Source: Nocardiopsis quinghaiensis (GTDB taxonomy: Bacteria; Actinomycetota; Actinomycetes; Streptosporangiales; Streptosporangiaceae). From it: DNA of 64,000 bases. Where the stretch lies: NCBI RefSeq assembly GCF_008638365.1, contig NZ_VWVU01000031.1, positions 16,375-80,374 of the forward strand, in the 5' to 3' direction. Below, in pieces: positions 1 through 9,835 of the stretch; positions within the stretch are counted from its first letter, which is position 1; each line of letters opens with the position of its first letter. A program made the translations under genes and the position numbers. The notes below the pieces were generated by a model. It ran no database searches. It saw only the letters and a program-made list of their open reading frames with translations, and was not told the origin of the DNA.

Positions 1-22
1 TTCGAGAATGAGGTGAACGCAG

Positions 23-838
23 GTGAGCCGCATCTACGACTGCGCGGACGAGGCCGCCCGCAAGGACGGCCTCGCCGACGCCGCGTCCGCGGTACGCCGA
101 GGCGATCTTGTGGTGCTGCCCACGGACACCGTGTACGGCATCGGCACCGACGCCTTCAGCCCGACCGCGGTGTCCAGGCTGCTCGCCACCAAGGGCCGGG
201 GGCGTGAGATGCCCCCGCCGGTCCTGGTCGGCTCCATGCGCGCCGCCACCGCCCTCGTCGACGACCTGGGCAACCACGGCCGCGACCTCATGGAGGAGTT
301 CTGGCCCGGTCCGCTCACCCTGGTGTGCGGCGCGACCCCGAGCCTGTCCTGGGACCTGGGCGACACCAAGGGCACCGTAGGCGTGCGCATGCCGATGGAC
401 CCGGTCGCCCTGGAGCTGCTCAAGGAGGTCGGACCGATGGCGGTGAGCAGCGCCAACAAGTCCGGTCAGCCCTCCGCGACCCGTGTGGAGGAGGCCATCG
501 AGCAGCTCGGCGACGAGGACGTGGCGGTCTACCTGGACGGCGGCGAGACCGAGGTCCGGGTCTCCTCCACCATCGTCGACCTCACCTACGCGGTCCCGCG
601 CGTACTGCGGGCGGGCGCCATCTCCATCGAGCAGCTGCGCTCGGTGTGCGGCACCGTCATCGGCGAGCTGCGCAGGGGCCGTACGAAGGCCGACAGGAGT
701 GAGCAGGCCGAGCAGGCCGAGCAGGCCGAACAGGTCGAGGAGGCGGAGTCCTCACGGGACGACGCCCCACCGGAGACCGGGGACGGCGCGCAGGAGACTC
801 CCAAGGCGGGGCGGGCCCCCGAAGGCGACGAGAGCTAG
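23..838 (+). CDS. L-threonylcarbamoyladenylate synthase (Sua5/YwlC/YrdC family)
   Basis: Makes threonylcarbamoyl-AMP from threonine, bicarbonate and ATP for the t6A37 modification of ANN-decoding tRNAs, in the cytoplasm. The GTG-started protein has 271 residues. The YrdC core fills about residues 10-205, with the family signature LPTDTVYGIG near residue 32, a KxRxR-like basic stretch (KGRGREMPPPVLV) and the SSANKSGQPSA loop. The core is of normal length, but a tail of about 55 acidic residues follows and begins with an EQA tripeptide repeat (701-736). The tail has no recognisable domain. Only 12 bases separate it from the next gene, so the two are probably co-transcribed. Family assignment is firm; the role of the tail is unknown. 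Confidence 0.93.
   Translation: MSRIYDCADEAARKDGLADAASAVRRGDLVVLPTDTVYGIGTDAFSPTAVSRLLATKGRGREMPPPVLVGSMRAATALVDDLGNHGRDLMEEFWPGPLTLVCGATPSLSWDLGDTKGTVGVRMPMDPVALELLKEVGPMAVSSANKSGQPSATRVEEAIEQLGDEDVAVYLDGGETEVRVSSTIVDLTYAVPRVLRAGAISIEQLRSVCGTVIGELRRGRTKADRSEQAEQAEQAEQVEEAESSRDDAPPETGDGAQETPKAGRAPEGDES
701..736 (+). repeat. 9-bp tandem repeat inside the sua5-like gene
   Basis: GAGCAGGCC occurs three times in a row followed by the degenerate copy GAACAGGTC. It encodes EQA-EQA-EQA-EQV in the acidic C-terminal tail. Being in phase with codons, copy-number changes would keep the frame open. Confidence 0.85.
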
Positions 839-850
839 AGGGGCCGGGAA

Positions 851-2014
851 GTGCGGGAGTACGCGCTCACCTTCGTCATCGCCGCCGCGGTGACCTACCT
901 GCTCGTTCCACTGGTGCGCCGGTTCGCCATCGCCTTCGGCGCCACTCCGCCGGTGCGCGACCGCGACGTGCACAAGGAGCCCATCCCGCGTCTGGGAGGG
1001 CTCGCCATCTACGGCGGGTTCGCCGCCGCCCTGCTGATCTCGGCCCAGCTCCCGCACCTGCAGAACGTCTTCGTCGCCGACACCTGGATGGGACTGCTGC
1101 TGGCGGGCGGGCTGATCACGGTCATCGGCGTCATCGACGACCGCTGGGGAATGGACGCGCTGAGCAAGCTCGCCGGGCAGACCGCCGCCGCGGGCATCCT
1201 CGTCTGGCAGGGCGTGCAACTGCTGTGGCTGCCGCTGCCCGGTACGCAGCTCTCGCTGGGACCGTGGCTGGGCGCGATGATCTCCATCCTGCTCATCGTG
1301 GTGACCATCAACGCGGTCAACTTCGCCGACGGACTCGACGGGCTGGCGGCGGGCATCGTCGGCATCTCCGCCTTCGCGTTCTTCGCCTACTACTACGTGG
1401 TCGCGGTGGAGCAGGGCTTCGTGCGCCAGTCCTATCCGGCGATGATCGCGATCATCCTGGCCGGCACGTGCGTCGGGTTCCTCTTCCACAACTTCCATCC
1501 GGCCAGGGTGTTCATGGGCGACACCGGGGCGATGCTGCTGGGACTGCTGCTGACGTCGATCACCATCACGGTGACCGGCCAGTTCGACGCCAACACCGCG
1601 CGTGAGGAGTTCAACTCCGGCCTGGTGGTGTTCCTGCCGGTCGCGCTGCCGCTGCTGGTGATCGCCCTGCCCCTGGCCGACCTGGTGCTCGCCGTGCTGC
1701 GCCGGACGCTCGCGGGCAAGTCCCCGTTCGCCCCGGACCGGGGCCACCTCCACCACCGCCTGCTGGACATGGGACACAGCCACATGCGGGCGGTGCTGCT
1801 GATGTACCTGTGGGCGGGCATCGTGTCCTTCGCCGCGGTGGCGCTGTCGGTGTTCGACTCCCCGGTGATCGTGCTGTCGGTGACCGCCCTGGTGGCCACG
1901 TGCGCGGTCGGCCTCATCGTGCTGCCCCGGCTGCGGAGGCGCGGACTGCGGGCCCGGAGGCGCAAGGAGGGCGTTAAGACGGGTTCAGGTCACGATTCGC
2001 GATCCGATGCGTGA
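851..2014 (+). CDS. wecA: Undecaprenyl-phosphate GlcNAc-1-phosphate transferase (WecA/TagO/Rfe family)
   Basis: Polytopic membrane enzyme that transfers a sugar-1-phosphate (normally GlcNAc-1-P) from the UDP-sugar to a polyprenyl phosphate, the first step of lipid-linked cell-wall glycopolymers. The 387-residue GTG-started protein has about ten hydrophobic segments. Family motifs are present: VRDRDVHKEPIPRLGG after the first segment, the acidic VIDDRWG, the NFADGLDGLAAG motif, FMGDTG, and the basic GHLHHRLLDMGHS loop that resembles the family nucleotide-sugar motif. It lies directly before the atp operon, an arrangement common in actinobacteria. Exact acceptor and sugar cannot be read from the sequence. 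Confidence 0.92.
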   Translation: MREYALTFVIAAAVTYLLVPLVRRFAIAFGATPPVRDRDVHKEPIPRLGGLAIYGGFAAALLISAQLPHLQNVFVADTWMGLLLAGGLITVIGVIDDRWGMDALSKLAGQTAAAGILVWQGVQLLWLPLPGTQLSLGPWLGAMISILLIVVTINAVNFADGLDGLAAGIVGISAFAFFAYYYVVAVEQGFVRQSYPAMIAIILAGTCVGFLFHNFHPARVFMGDTGAMLLGLLLTSITITVTGQFDANTAREEFNSGLVVFLPVALPLLVIALPLADLVLAVLRRTLAGKSPFAPDRGHLHHRLLDMGHSHMRAVLLMYLWAGIVSFAAVALSVFDSPVIVLSVTALVATCAVGLIVLPRLRRRGLRARRRKEGVKTGSGHDSRSDA

Positions 2015-2125
2015 ACGTGGGGTCGCGTACGGGACCGAACGCCCGTGAAAAGGGGCCGCTGACCTGTGGATACCATGGCGGGAGTGGATGTGGCGAAGGC
2101 GACACAAGGCCTGAAAAGGGCCTGG

Positions 2126-2147
2126 AACGGGCACTTTGCGGCCCGTT
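2126..2147 (+). terminator. Small hairpin after wecA
   Basis: AACGGGC and GCCCGTT form a perfect 7-bp stem with an 8-base loop between wecA and the atp genes. There is no T-run, so it could be a weak terminator or only a leader structure. Confidence 0.4.
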
Positions 2148-2189
2148 AAGGTCGCGTTAAGGAACCCCCGGATCCACCACCAAAAACCT

Positions 2190-2205
2190 TGTGATAGCTT
2201 TCACG
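2190..2205. promoter_or_regulatory. CRP/GlxR-like palindrome upstream of the ATP synthase operon
   Basis: TGTGA-TAGCTT-TCACG matches the TGTGA-N6-TCACA consensus of CRP-family regulators at nine of ten defined positions. It sits 36 bases before the first gene of the atp operon. Control of respiration and atp genes by GlxR/CRP is known in other actinobacteria; its use here is inferred. Confidence 0.45.
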
Positions 2206-2240
2206 AGCAGGCAACCACTGAACCCCACGGAGCTTCGTTG

Positions 2241-2681
2241 ATGCAGGAACACGACGCCCGGACTCTCCGCGGCGCCGCGCTTCCGACGGCCGTCGTCGGC
2301 GTGGTCGCGTTGATCGTCGGCTTCGCCATCTCCGGTACCCAGGGACTCTACGGCGCGCTTTTCGGCGTGCTTCTGGTCATCGGCGCATTCGCCGTCTCGG
2401 CCTTCGCCATCTCCTGGACCGGCGGTCGGCGTCCCGAGCTCCTCCTCCCAGTGGCCTTCCTCGTCTACACCACGAAGTTCGCGATTCTCATGGCCGCCCT
2501 GATGTTCTTCCGGGACACGACGGCCCTGGACAAGGACGTCTTCGGATGGACGGCGCTCGCCTGTGTGCTCGTCTGGCTGGCCGCCCAGGCCGTGGCCGTC
2601 AAGAGGAGCAAGCAGCCGACCATCGTCCCCGCGGACGAACAGGACGAGAACACGGCCGAGGACAGTGAGGCGCACCGGTGA
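2241..2681 (+). CDS. atpI: ATP synthase protein I-like membrane protein (AtpI)
   Basis: Probable AtpI, an accessory membrane protein that helps assemble the c-ring in other bacteria. The chosen ATG (MQEHDARTL) follows the GGAG of ACGGAGCTTCGTTG and gives 146 residues. An upstream in-frame ATG at 2136 would add a polar stretch unlike the family. Four hydrophobic segments are visible (about residues 12-30, 36-58, 66-88, 99-117), followed by a charged acidic tail. It is first in the atp operon. The identification rests on topology and position, since AtpI sequences are poorly conserved. Confidence 0.75.
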   Translation: MQEHDARTLRGAALPTAVVGVVALIVGFAISGTQGLYGALFGVLLVIGAFAVSAFAISWTGGRRPELLLPVAFLVYTTKFAILMAALMFFRDTTALDKDVFGWTALACVLVWLAAQAVAVKRSKQPTIVPADEQDENTAEDSEAHR

Positions 2682-2741
2682 GCCCGCGCGTACGGGCCGG
2701 TGTGCGGAGCCTGATCACCTACTGCTATCTTCCGGAGCGAG

Positions 2742-2963
2742 ATGAACGGTCAACGGAGCGCGAAGAGCGACTCGAAGGAGTCGCCCAACGCCAACCCGGC
2801 CACACTCATCTCGTATCTGCTGGGAGGCCTCGCCTTCTGGGGCGGCGTCGGCTGGGTCGTGGACTGGGCGCTGGGCTTCTCCGGCCTCTTCCTGCCCATC
2901 GGGTTCGGCGTGGGCCTGGTCGGTTCGATCTACCTCATCTACACCCAGCACGTCCGGTCCTGA
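2742..2963 (+). CDS. atpZ: AtpZ/AtpI-family small membrane protein
   Basis: 73-residue protein with a polar N-terminus and two membrane segments (about residues 24-42 and 47-68). The motif GGLAFWGGVGWVVDW and the following helix fit the AtpZ family (putative ATPase gene 1), proposed in other bacteria to act with AtpI in Mg2+/Ca2+ handling or Fo assembly. The ATG is preceded by GGAGCGAG. It lies between atpI and atpB, so it belongs to the atp operon. Family placement is good; its exact function is not established. Confidence 0.8.
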   Translation: MNGQRSAKSDSKESPNANPATLISYLLGGLAFWGGVGWVVDWALGFSGLFLPIGFGVGLVGSIYLIYTQHVRS

Positions 2964-3056
2964 CCGAACACTCGGATGCGTCCTCCCGCGCTGAGGGTGG
3001 AGCCGCACCGACCACAACACCAAGGATTATGTTGCGTCACGACGAAAGGGATCGCC

Positions 3057-3911
3057 GTGGGTGCTGACGTGAACGTCGTCGCGGCGTCCGAATCAGGCTG
3101 CCATATCTTCGGCTCCGGCTGCGGTTTCGAAGCCCCGGGCGTGGGCCTCTTCTCGCCGACGCCGTGGCTCGACTTCGGGCTTCCCGGTGCCGCGGGAGTG
3201 AACAAGTACTACCTGGTCGCGGTGGTCGCGCTCATCATCGCCGCCGCCTTCTGGTACTTCACCACGCGCAGGGCCAAGGTCGTCCCCGGCCGCGGCCAGG
3301 GCATGGCCGAGATGCTGGTCGGCTTCCTGCGCGACCAGGTGACCCGGACCACCATGGGCAAGGAGGGGGACCGGTTCCTCCCCCTGATCGTCACCCTGTT
3401 CCTGTTCATCTTCTGTATGAACATCATGGGTCTGGTACCCGGCCTCCAGCTGCCGGTGACCACCAGTCTGGCCTTCCCCGCGGTCCTGGCCCTCTTCGTC
3501 TTCCTGCTGTGGAACATCGTCGGCGTCCGCCGCCACGGTGTCGGCGGCCACTTCAAGGCCCGTCTGATCCCCGGTGGCGTTCCCTGGTGGATCCTGCCCA
3601 TCGTCGTACCGATCGAGGCGTTGTCGAACTTCGTCATCCGGCCGGCCACGCACATGATCCGTCTGTTCGCGACCATGTTCGCCGGGCACCTGCTGCTCGC
3701 ACTGTTCGCGGCCGCCGGCTTCTACATGTTCAACCCCCTGTCCCAGATGGGCGGCCTCTTCGGCGCCCTCTCCGTGGGGTACTCCGCCATCGCACTGGTC
3801 GGCTTCCTGGTCTTCACGGCCTTCGAGCTGTTCATCATGGCGGTCCAGGCCTACGTGTTCGTCCTCCTGACCTCCATCTACCTCGGTGAGGCCATCGAGG
3901 GAGCGCACTAG
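3057..3911 (+). CDS. atpB: F1Fo ATP synthase subunit a
   Basis: Membrane subunit that carries the two proton half-channels next to the c-ring. The chosen GTG start (VGADVNVV) lies 7 bases after GAAAGGG and gives 284 residues. A longer frame upstream has no ribosome site. The essential channel arginine is in the segment around HMIRLFATMFAGHLLLALF. The sequence ELFIMAVQAYVFVLLTSIYL near the C-terminus is the other conserved half-channel helix. The N-terminus has two cysteines (CHIFGSGCGF) in a periplasmic-side stretch, of unknown relevance. A short hairpin starts at the stop codon. Confidence 0.95.
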   Translation: MGADVNVVAASESGCHIFGSGCGFEAPGVGLFSPTPWLDFGLPGAAGVNKYYLVAVVALIIAAAFWYFTTRRAKVVPGRGQGMAEMLVGFLRDQVTRTTMGKEGDRFLPLIVTLFLFIFCMNIMGLVPGLQLPVTTSLAFPAVLALFVFLLWNIVGVRRHGVGGHFKARLIPGGVPWWILPIVVPIEALSNFVIRPATHMIRLFATMFAGHLLLALFAAAGFYMFNPLSQMGGLFGALSVGYSAIALVGFLVFTAFELFIMAVQAYVFVLLTSIYLGEAIEGAH

Positions 3912-3934
3912 GAAAACGGCCCCCGGCCTTTTCC
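3911..3934 (+). other. Intra-operon hairpin between atpB and atpE
   Basis: GGAAAACGGCC and GGCCTTTTCC pair with one bulged C around a 3-base loop, starting at the last base of the atpB stop codon. It could stabilise or process the mRNA ahead of atpE, whose product is needed in about ten copies. The 106-base gap to atpE holds no gene. Confidence 0.5.
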
Positions 3935-4017
3935 GCGTGCATTCATGACCTGTCCGATTCGTAACGTCAGTCCGGCGTCAAACATGATCGCCGACGTGTA
4001 GTAAAGGGAATATCAAC

Positions 4018-4236
4018 ATGGATCTCGCCGCCATCGAAGGTAACCTGAACAGCATCGGTTACGGCCTCGCCGCCATCGGCCCCGGTATCGGCGTCGGCCT
4101 CGTCTTCGGCCTGGGTGTCCAGGCCATCGCCCGCCAGCCCGAGGCTCGCGGCATCCTCCAGGGTCAGATGATCTTCGGCTTCGCCGTCATCGAGGCCCTG
4201 GCCATTCTCGGCTTCGTTCTCGCGTTCGCCGTTTAG
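4018..4236 (+). CDS. atpE: F1Fo ATP synthase subunit c
   Basis: Proteolipid of 72 residues that forms the rotating ring. Two hydrophobic helices flank the polar loop RQPEARG at residues 39-45. The proton-carrying carboxylate is Glu59 in GFAVIEALAIL. The Gln and Ser/Thr ligands that mark sodium-type rings are not seen, so proton coupling is inferred. The ATG follows the strong site AAAGGGA 7 bases upstream, as expected for the most heavily translated cistron. Confidence 0.96.
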   Translation: MDLAAIEGNLNSIGYGLAAIGPGIGVGLVFGLGVQAIARQPEARGILQGQMIFGFAVIEALAILGFVLAFAV

Positions 4237-4264
4237 TCAGACCTGGTCAATAGAACGCGAAGGG

Positions 4265-4813
4265 ATGCCAGCCGTGTATTTGGCAGCCGAGCAAGAGAAC
4301 GTCCTGCGGATCCACTGGGACGAGTTCACCTTCGGTCTCATCGCCTTCCTCATCATCCTCGGCGTCGTCTACAAGATGTGGCCGAGGCTGACGAAGGCGC
4401 TGGACGAGCGTGCCGACCAGATCGAGGGTGGCATCGCTCGCGCTCAGAAGGCCGAGGCTGAGGCGGAGGAGACCCGCCAGCAGTACCGGGAGAAGCTCGA
4501 GGAGGCGCACCGCGAGTACGCCCAGGAGCTGGAGAAGGCCAAGGAGCAGAAGGCGGCGATCATCGCCGAGGCGCGCGAGGAGGCCCAGGTAGAGGCCCGT
4601 CGCATCGTCGAGGCGGCTCACGCCCAGATCGAGGCCGACCGCCAGCAGACCCTGGTGCAGCTGCGCAACGAGATCGGTGCGCTCTCCACCGAGCTGGCGA
4701 GCCGTATCGTCGGTGAGACCCTCAGCGACAGCGCCGCCCAGAACCGCGTCATCGACCGGTTCCTGGACGAGCTGGAGCAGAGCGGGAACACACAGCAGGC
4801 TGAGGTGCGTTGA
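4265..4813 (+). CDS. atpF: F1Fo ATP synthase subunit b
   Basis: Peripheral-stalk subunit of 182 residues. One membrane segment near the N-terminus (about residues 22-41) is followed by a long charged helix rich in Glu, Ala and Lys (about 45-165) that dimerises and binds the delta subunit. The stop codon overlaps the ATG of atpH (TGATG), which points to translational coupling. The length is typical for actinobacteria. Confidence 0.95.
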   Translation: MPAVYLAAEQENVLRIHWDEFTFGLIAFLIILGVVYKMWPRLTKALDERADQIEGGIARAQKAEAEAEETRQQYREKLEEAHREYAQELEKAKEQKAAIIAEAREEAQVEARRIVEAAHAQIEADRQQTLVQLRNEIGALSTELASRIVGETLSDSAAQNRVIDRFLDELEQSGNTQQAEVR

Positions 4814-5637
4814 TGCGTGGTGTAAGCCGCACGTCGCTGACCGAGGTGACCCGGCGCCTGGACGAGAACGTCCTGGCGTCGGCGAGCACCGCGCAGAGCG
4901 GCGCCTCCCTGGGCAAGGAGCTCTTCGAGGTCGTCGCCCTCCTCGGGAGCGAACACTCCCTGCGCCGGTGGCTCGCCGACCAGGCGAACCCGGCCGAGGC
5001 CAAGTCCACGCTGGTCGGAGAGCTGCTGGAGACCAGGGTGTCTCCGTCCGCGGTCATGGTGGCCAGTGACGCGGTCTCGGCCAAGTGGTCGACTCCGCGC
5101 GACCTCATGGACGCGCTGGAGCGGATGGCGGTCTACGCGACCATCGCTCCTCTCCAGAGCGCCTCGGGGCTCGGCGAGCTGGAGGACGAACTGTTCCGCT
5201 TCCAGCGGATCGTCGCCTCCCAGCCGGACCTGCGCGACGCCCTCACCCGTGAAGGGGCGGCCCCCGAGCTGCGGCTCTCCCTGGTGGAGAACCTGCTCTC
5301 GGACAAGGTGAACCCCGCGACGCTGACCCTGGTCAGCGAAGCGGTCACCCGGCCCAGGGGCCGTACCCTGGAACAGGCGCTGGAGAACTTCGGACAGCTC
5401 GTCGCCGAGCGCGCCAAGCGCTACGTCGCCGTCGTCCGCAGCGCCGTCGCCCTGAGCGAGAGCCAGCAGTCCCGGCTCGGGGCCGCGCTCTCGCGCGCCT
5501 ACGACCGCGATATCCACCTGAACATCGAGATCGCCCCCGAAACCGTGGGTGGCATGTCCATCCAGGTGGGTGACGAGGTCATCGACGGGACCATCGCCGG
5601 GCGTATCGCCGAGGTCCAGCGCCGTCTGGCCGGCTGA
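4813..5637 (+). CDS. atpH: F1Fo ATP synthase subunit delta
   Basis: Links F1 to the b-subunit stalk. The 274-residue protein begins at an ATG overlapping the atpF stop. It has the OSCP/delta fold: an N-terminal helical domain and the C-terminal signature IAPETVGGMSIQVGDEVIDG with the final strand and helix. It is longer than the roughly 180 residues of E. coli AtpH, which is normal for actinobacterial delta subunits. Confidence 0.94.
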   Translation: MRGVSRTSLTEVTRRLDENVLASASTAQSGASLGKELFEVVALLGSEHSLRRWLADQANPAEAKSTLVGELLETRVSPSAVMVASDAVSAKWSTPRDLMDALERMAVYATIAPLQSASGLGELEDELFRFQRIVASQPDLRDALTREGAAPELRLSLVENLLSDKVNPATLTLVSEAVTRPRGRTLEQALENFGQLVAERAKRYVAVVRSAVALSESQQSRLGAALSRAYDRDIHLNIEIAPETVGGMSIQVGDEVIDGTIAGRIAEVQRRLAG

Positions 5638-5702
5638 AAGAACGCAAGGCAAGCACGCACGGCGCCAGCCCGGCGCCATTTGAGAGCAAGGACAACGTAG
5701 AG

Positions 5703-7343
5703 ATGGCGGAGCTGACGATCCGACCGGACGAGATCCGGGACGCGCTGCAGCGCTTCGTCCAGTCGTACGAGCCTGAAGCCACCCGCGCGGAAGAGGTCGG
5801 TACCGTCACCTACTCCGGTGACGGCATCGCCCGCGTCGGTGGCCTTCCCTCGGCGATGGCGAACGAGCTGCTGCAGTTTGAGGACGGCACCCTGGGCCTG
5901 GCCCAGAACCTCGAGATCGGTGAGATCGGTGTCGTCGTGCTGGGTGACTTCACCAGCATCGAGGAGGGGCAGCAGGTGCGCCGCACCGGCCAGCTCCTCT
6001 CCGTGCCGGTGGGTGACAACTTCCTCGGCCGTGTGGTGGACCCCCTCGGGGCCCCCATCGACGGCAAGGGCGAGATCGAGACGACCGAGCGCCGTGACCT
6101 GGAACTCCAGGCCGCGACGGTCATGCAGCGCCAGCCGGTCCACGAGCCGATGCAGACCGGTATCAAGGCGATCGACACCATGACGCCGATCGGCCGCGGG
6201 CAGCGCCAGCTGCTCATCGGCGACCGGCAGACCGGCAAGACCGCGGTCGGTATCGACGCGATCATCAACCAGAAGTCCAACTGGGAGTCCGGCGACCCCG
6301 ACAAGCAGGTGCGCTGCATCTACGTCGCGATCGGCCAGAAGGGCTCGACCATCGCCAGTGTGCGCGGCGCCCTGGAGGACGCCGGCGCGATGGAGTACAC
6401 CACCATCGTCGCCTCCCCGGCGTCGGACCCGGCGGGCTTCAAGTACCTGTCCCCCTACACCGGTTCGGCCCTGGGCCAGCACTGGATGTACGAGGGCAAG
6501 CACGTCCTCATCGTCTTCGACGACCTGACCAAGCAGGCCGAGGCCTACCGTGCGGTGTCGCTGCTGCTGCGCCGTCCGCCGGGACGTGAGGCCTACCCCG
6601 GTGACGTCTTCTACCTGCACTCCCGTCTCCTGGAGCGCTGCGCCAAGCTCTCCGACGAGCTGGGCGCGGGCTCGATGACCGCTCTGCCGATCATCGAGAC
6701 CAAGGCGGGCGACGTCTCGGCCTACATCCCCACCAACGTCATCTCCATCACCGACGGCCAGGTCTTCCTGGACTCGGACCTGTTCAACCAGGGCCAGCGT
6801 CCGGCGATCGACGTCGGTGTGTCGGTCTCCCGCGTCGGTGGCGCGGCCCAGACCAAGGCCACCAAGAGCGTCTCCGGCACGCTGCGTCTGGGCCTGGCCC
6901 AGTACCGCGAGCTCGAGGCGTTCTCCGCCTTCGGCTCGGACCTGGACGCGGTCTCCAAGCAGCAGCTGGAGCGCGGCGCCCGGATGATGGAGCTGCTCAA
7001 GCAGGGCCAGTACTCGCCCTTCCCCATGGAGAAGACGGTCGTCTCGATCTGGGCCGGCAACACCGGCAAGCTCGACGACGTCCCGATCGAGGACGTGCGC
7101 CGCTTCGAGGACGACTTCCTGGACCACCTCTCCCGAGAGCACTCCGGAATCCTCGACACCATCCGTGACACCGGCAAGTTCGACGACGAGACCAAGGGGT
7201 CCCTGGAGTCCGCCCTGGAGAAGTTCAAGCAGGGCTTCCAGACCTCGGCCGGTACCCTTCTGGGCACCGAGGCCGAGACTGAGGCGCTCGACAAGGACCA
7301 GGTCGGCCAGGAGACCATCAAGGTCGCCAAGGGCGGGAAGTAA
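5703..7343 (+). CDS. atpA: F1Fo ATP synthase subunit alpha
   Basis: Non-catalytic nucleotide-binding subunit of F1, 546 residues, which is usual. The N-terminal beta-barrel (about residues 25-95) precedes the P-loop GDRQTGKT near residue 175. The ATP synthase signature PAIDVGVSVSRVGG lies near residue 365, including the arginine finger that completes the catalytic site on beta. The C-terminal helical bundle ends in an acidic, lysine-rich tail. It starts at an ATG after GAGAGCAAGGACAACG and is followed 3 bases later by atpG. Confidence 0.97.
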   Translation: MAELTIRPDEIRDALQRFVQSYEPEATRAEEVGTVTYSGDGIARVGGLPSAMANELLQFEDGTLGLAQNLEIGEIGVVVLGDFTSIEEGQQVRRTGQLLSVPVGDNFLGRVVDPLGAPIDGKGEIETTERRDLELQAATVMQRQPVHEPMQTGIKAIDTMTPIGRGQRQLLIGDRQTGKTAVGIDAIINQKSNWESGDPDKQVRCIYVAIGQKGSTIASVRGALEDAGAMEYTTIVASPASDPAGFKYLSPYTGSALGQHWMYEGKHVLIVFDDLTKQAEAYRAVSLLLRRPPGREAYPGDVFYLHSRLLERCAKLSDELGAGSMTALPIIETKAGDVSAYIPTNVISITDGQVFLDSDLFNQGQRPAIDVGVSVSRVGGAAQTKATKSVSGTLRLGLAQYRELEAFSAFGSDLDAVSKQQLERGARMMELLKQGQYSPFPMEKTVVSIWAGNTGKLDDVPIEDVRRFEDDFLDHLSREHSGILDTIRDTGKFDDETKGSLESALEKFKQGFQTSAGTLLGTEAETEALDKDQVGQETIKVAKGGK

Positions 7344-7346
7344 CCC

Positions 7347-8264
7347 ATGGGTGCACAGCTTCGCGTCTATCGCCGGAGGATCCGCTCGACGAAGTCGATG
7401 GCGAAGATCACCCGCGCGATGGAGCTCATCGCCACGACGCGCATCACCAAGGCGCAGCGGGCGGCGGAGGCTGCTGGGCCCTACGCGCGGGAGATCACCC
7501 GGGCGGTCTCGGCCCTGGCCAGCCGGGTGACCTACAACCCGCTGCTGATCGAGTCCGAGAACCCCACCCGTGCGGCCGTCCTGGTCATCACCAGCGACAA
7601 GGGCCTGGCGGGAGCCTTCTCGTCCAACGTGCTCAAGGAGGCGGACGCCCTCTCCGGACTCCTGCGGGAGGAGGGCAAGGAGGTCCTCACCTACATGGTG
7701 GGCCGCAAGGGCGTGGGCTTCTACAAGTTCCGTGACCGTCCGCTCGAAGGGCAGTGGGAGGGCATCACCGAGCGCCCGACCTACGCGCACGCCCAGGAGA
7801 TCGGCTCGGCGCTCATGGAGAAGTTCGCCATGGACGCCTCCGAGGGCGGCGTCGACGAGATCCACGTGATCTCCACGGAGTTCGTCTCGATGCTGACCCA
7901 GCGCGCCTCGGCCGCCCGTGCCCTGCCGCTGGAGATCGAGGAGGTCGACGCGAACGAGCTCGAGGCCGAACAGGGCGCTCCGCTGCCGCTGTACGAGTTC
8001 GAGCCCTCCGTGGAGGAGGCGTTGGACCGGCTGCTTCCGCAGTACGTGACCAACCGCATCTACTTCGCGCTCCTGGAGTCCGCAGCCTCCCAGCAGGCGT
8101 CCCGCCGCGCGGCCATGAAGGCCGCCACGGACAACGCTGAGGACCTCGCCAAGAACCTGACCCGCCTGGCCAACCAGGCACGTCAGGCTGAGATCACCAA
8201 TGAGCTCAGTGAGATTGTCGGCGGTGCCGACGCGCTCGCTGCTGCCAGCGCGGGAAGTGAGTAA
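7347..8264 (+). CDS. atpG: F1Fo ATP synthase subunit gamma
   Basis: Central rotor shaft of F1, 305 residues. The N-terminal helix MGAQLRVYRRRIRSTKSMAKITRAMELIA and the C-terminal helix (ASRRAAMKAATDNAEDLAKNL and onward) are the conserved coiled-coil pair. The middle Rossmann-like domain contains VLVITSDKGLAGAFSSNV. It sits 3 bases after atpA and 6 bases before atpD. An insertion rich in Glu (about residues 195-215) is modest and seen in other actinobacteria. Confidence 0.96.
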   Translation: MGAQLRVYRRRIRSTKSMAKITRAMELIATTRITKAQRAAEAAGPYAREITRAVSALASRVTYNPLLIESENPTRAAVLVITSDKGLAGAFSSNVLKEADALSGLLREEGKEVLTYMVGRKGVGFYKFRDRPLEGQWEGITERPTYAHAQEIGSALMEKFAMDASEGGVDEIHVISTEFVSMLTQRASAARALPLEIEEVDANELEAEQGAPLPLYEFEPSVEEALDRLLPQYVTNRIYFALLESAASQQASRRAAMKAATDNAEDLAKNLTRLANQARQAEITNELSEIVGGADALAAASAGSE

Positions 8265-8270
8265 CAAAAA

Positions 8271-9713
<1,443 letters not shown>

Positions 9714-9767
9714 AACCGCGCAGCGTCCGTTGAGGGTGGTGGCGGGCGACGGGCGGGCTAGTTGTTG

Positions 9768-9809
9768 GGCCGGGTCGGTCCCCGCGGATCGTCGGGGACC
9801 GACCCGGCC
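9768..9809 (+). other. Perfect 17-bp hairpin between atpD and atpC
   Basis: GGCCGGGTCGGTCCCCG (9768-9784) pairs with CGGGGACCGACCCGGCC (9793-9809) without mismatch around an 8-base loop. It is stronger than many terminators but lies inside the operon and has no T-run after it. It may act as a partial terminator or processing site that lowers epsilon synthesis relative to alpha and beta; that role is inferred. Confidence 0.8.
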
Positions 9810-9835
9810 GAAACCACCCGCTAGCCGAGGAGTTT

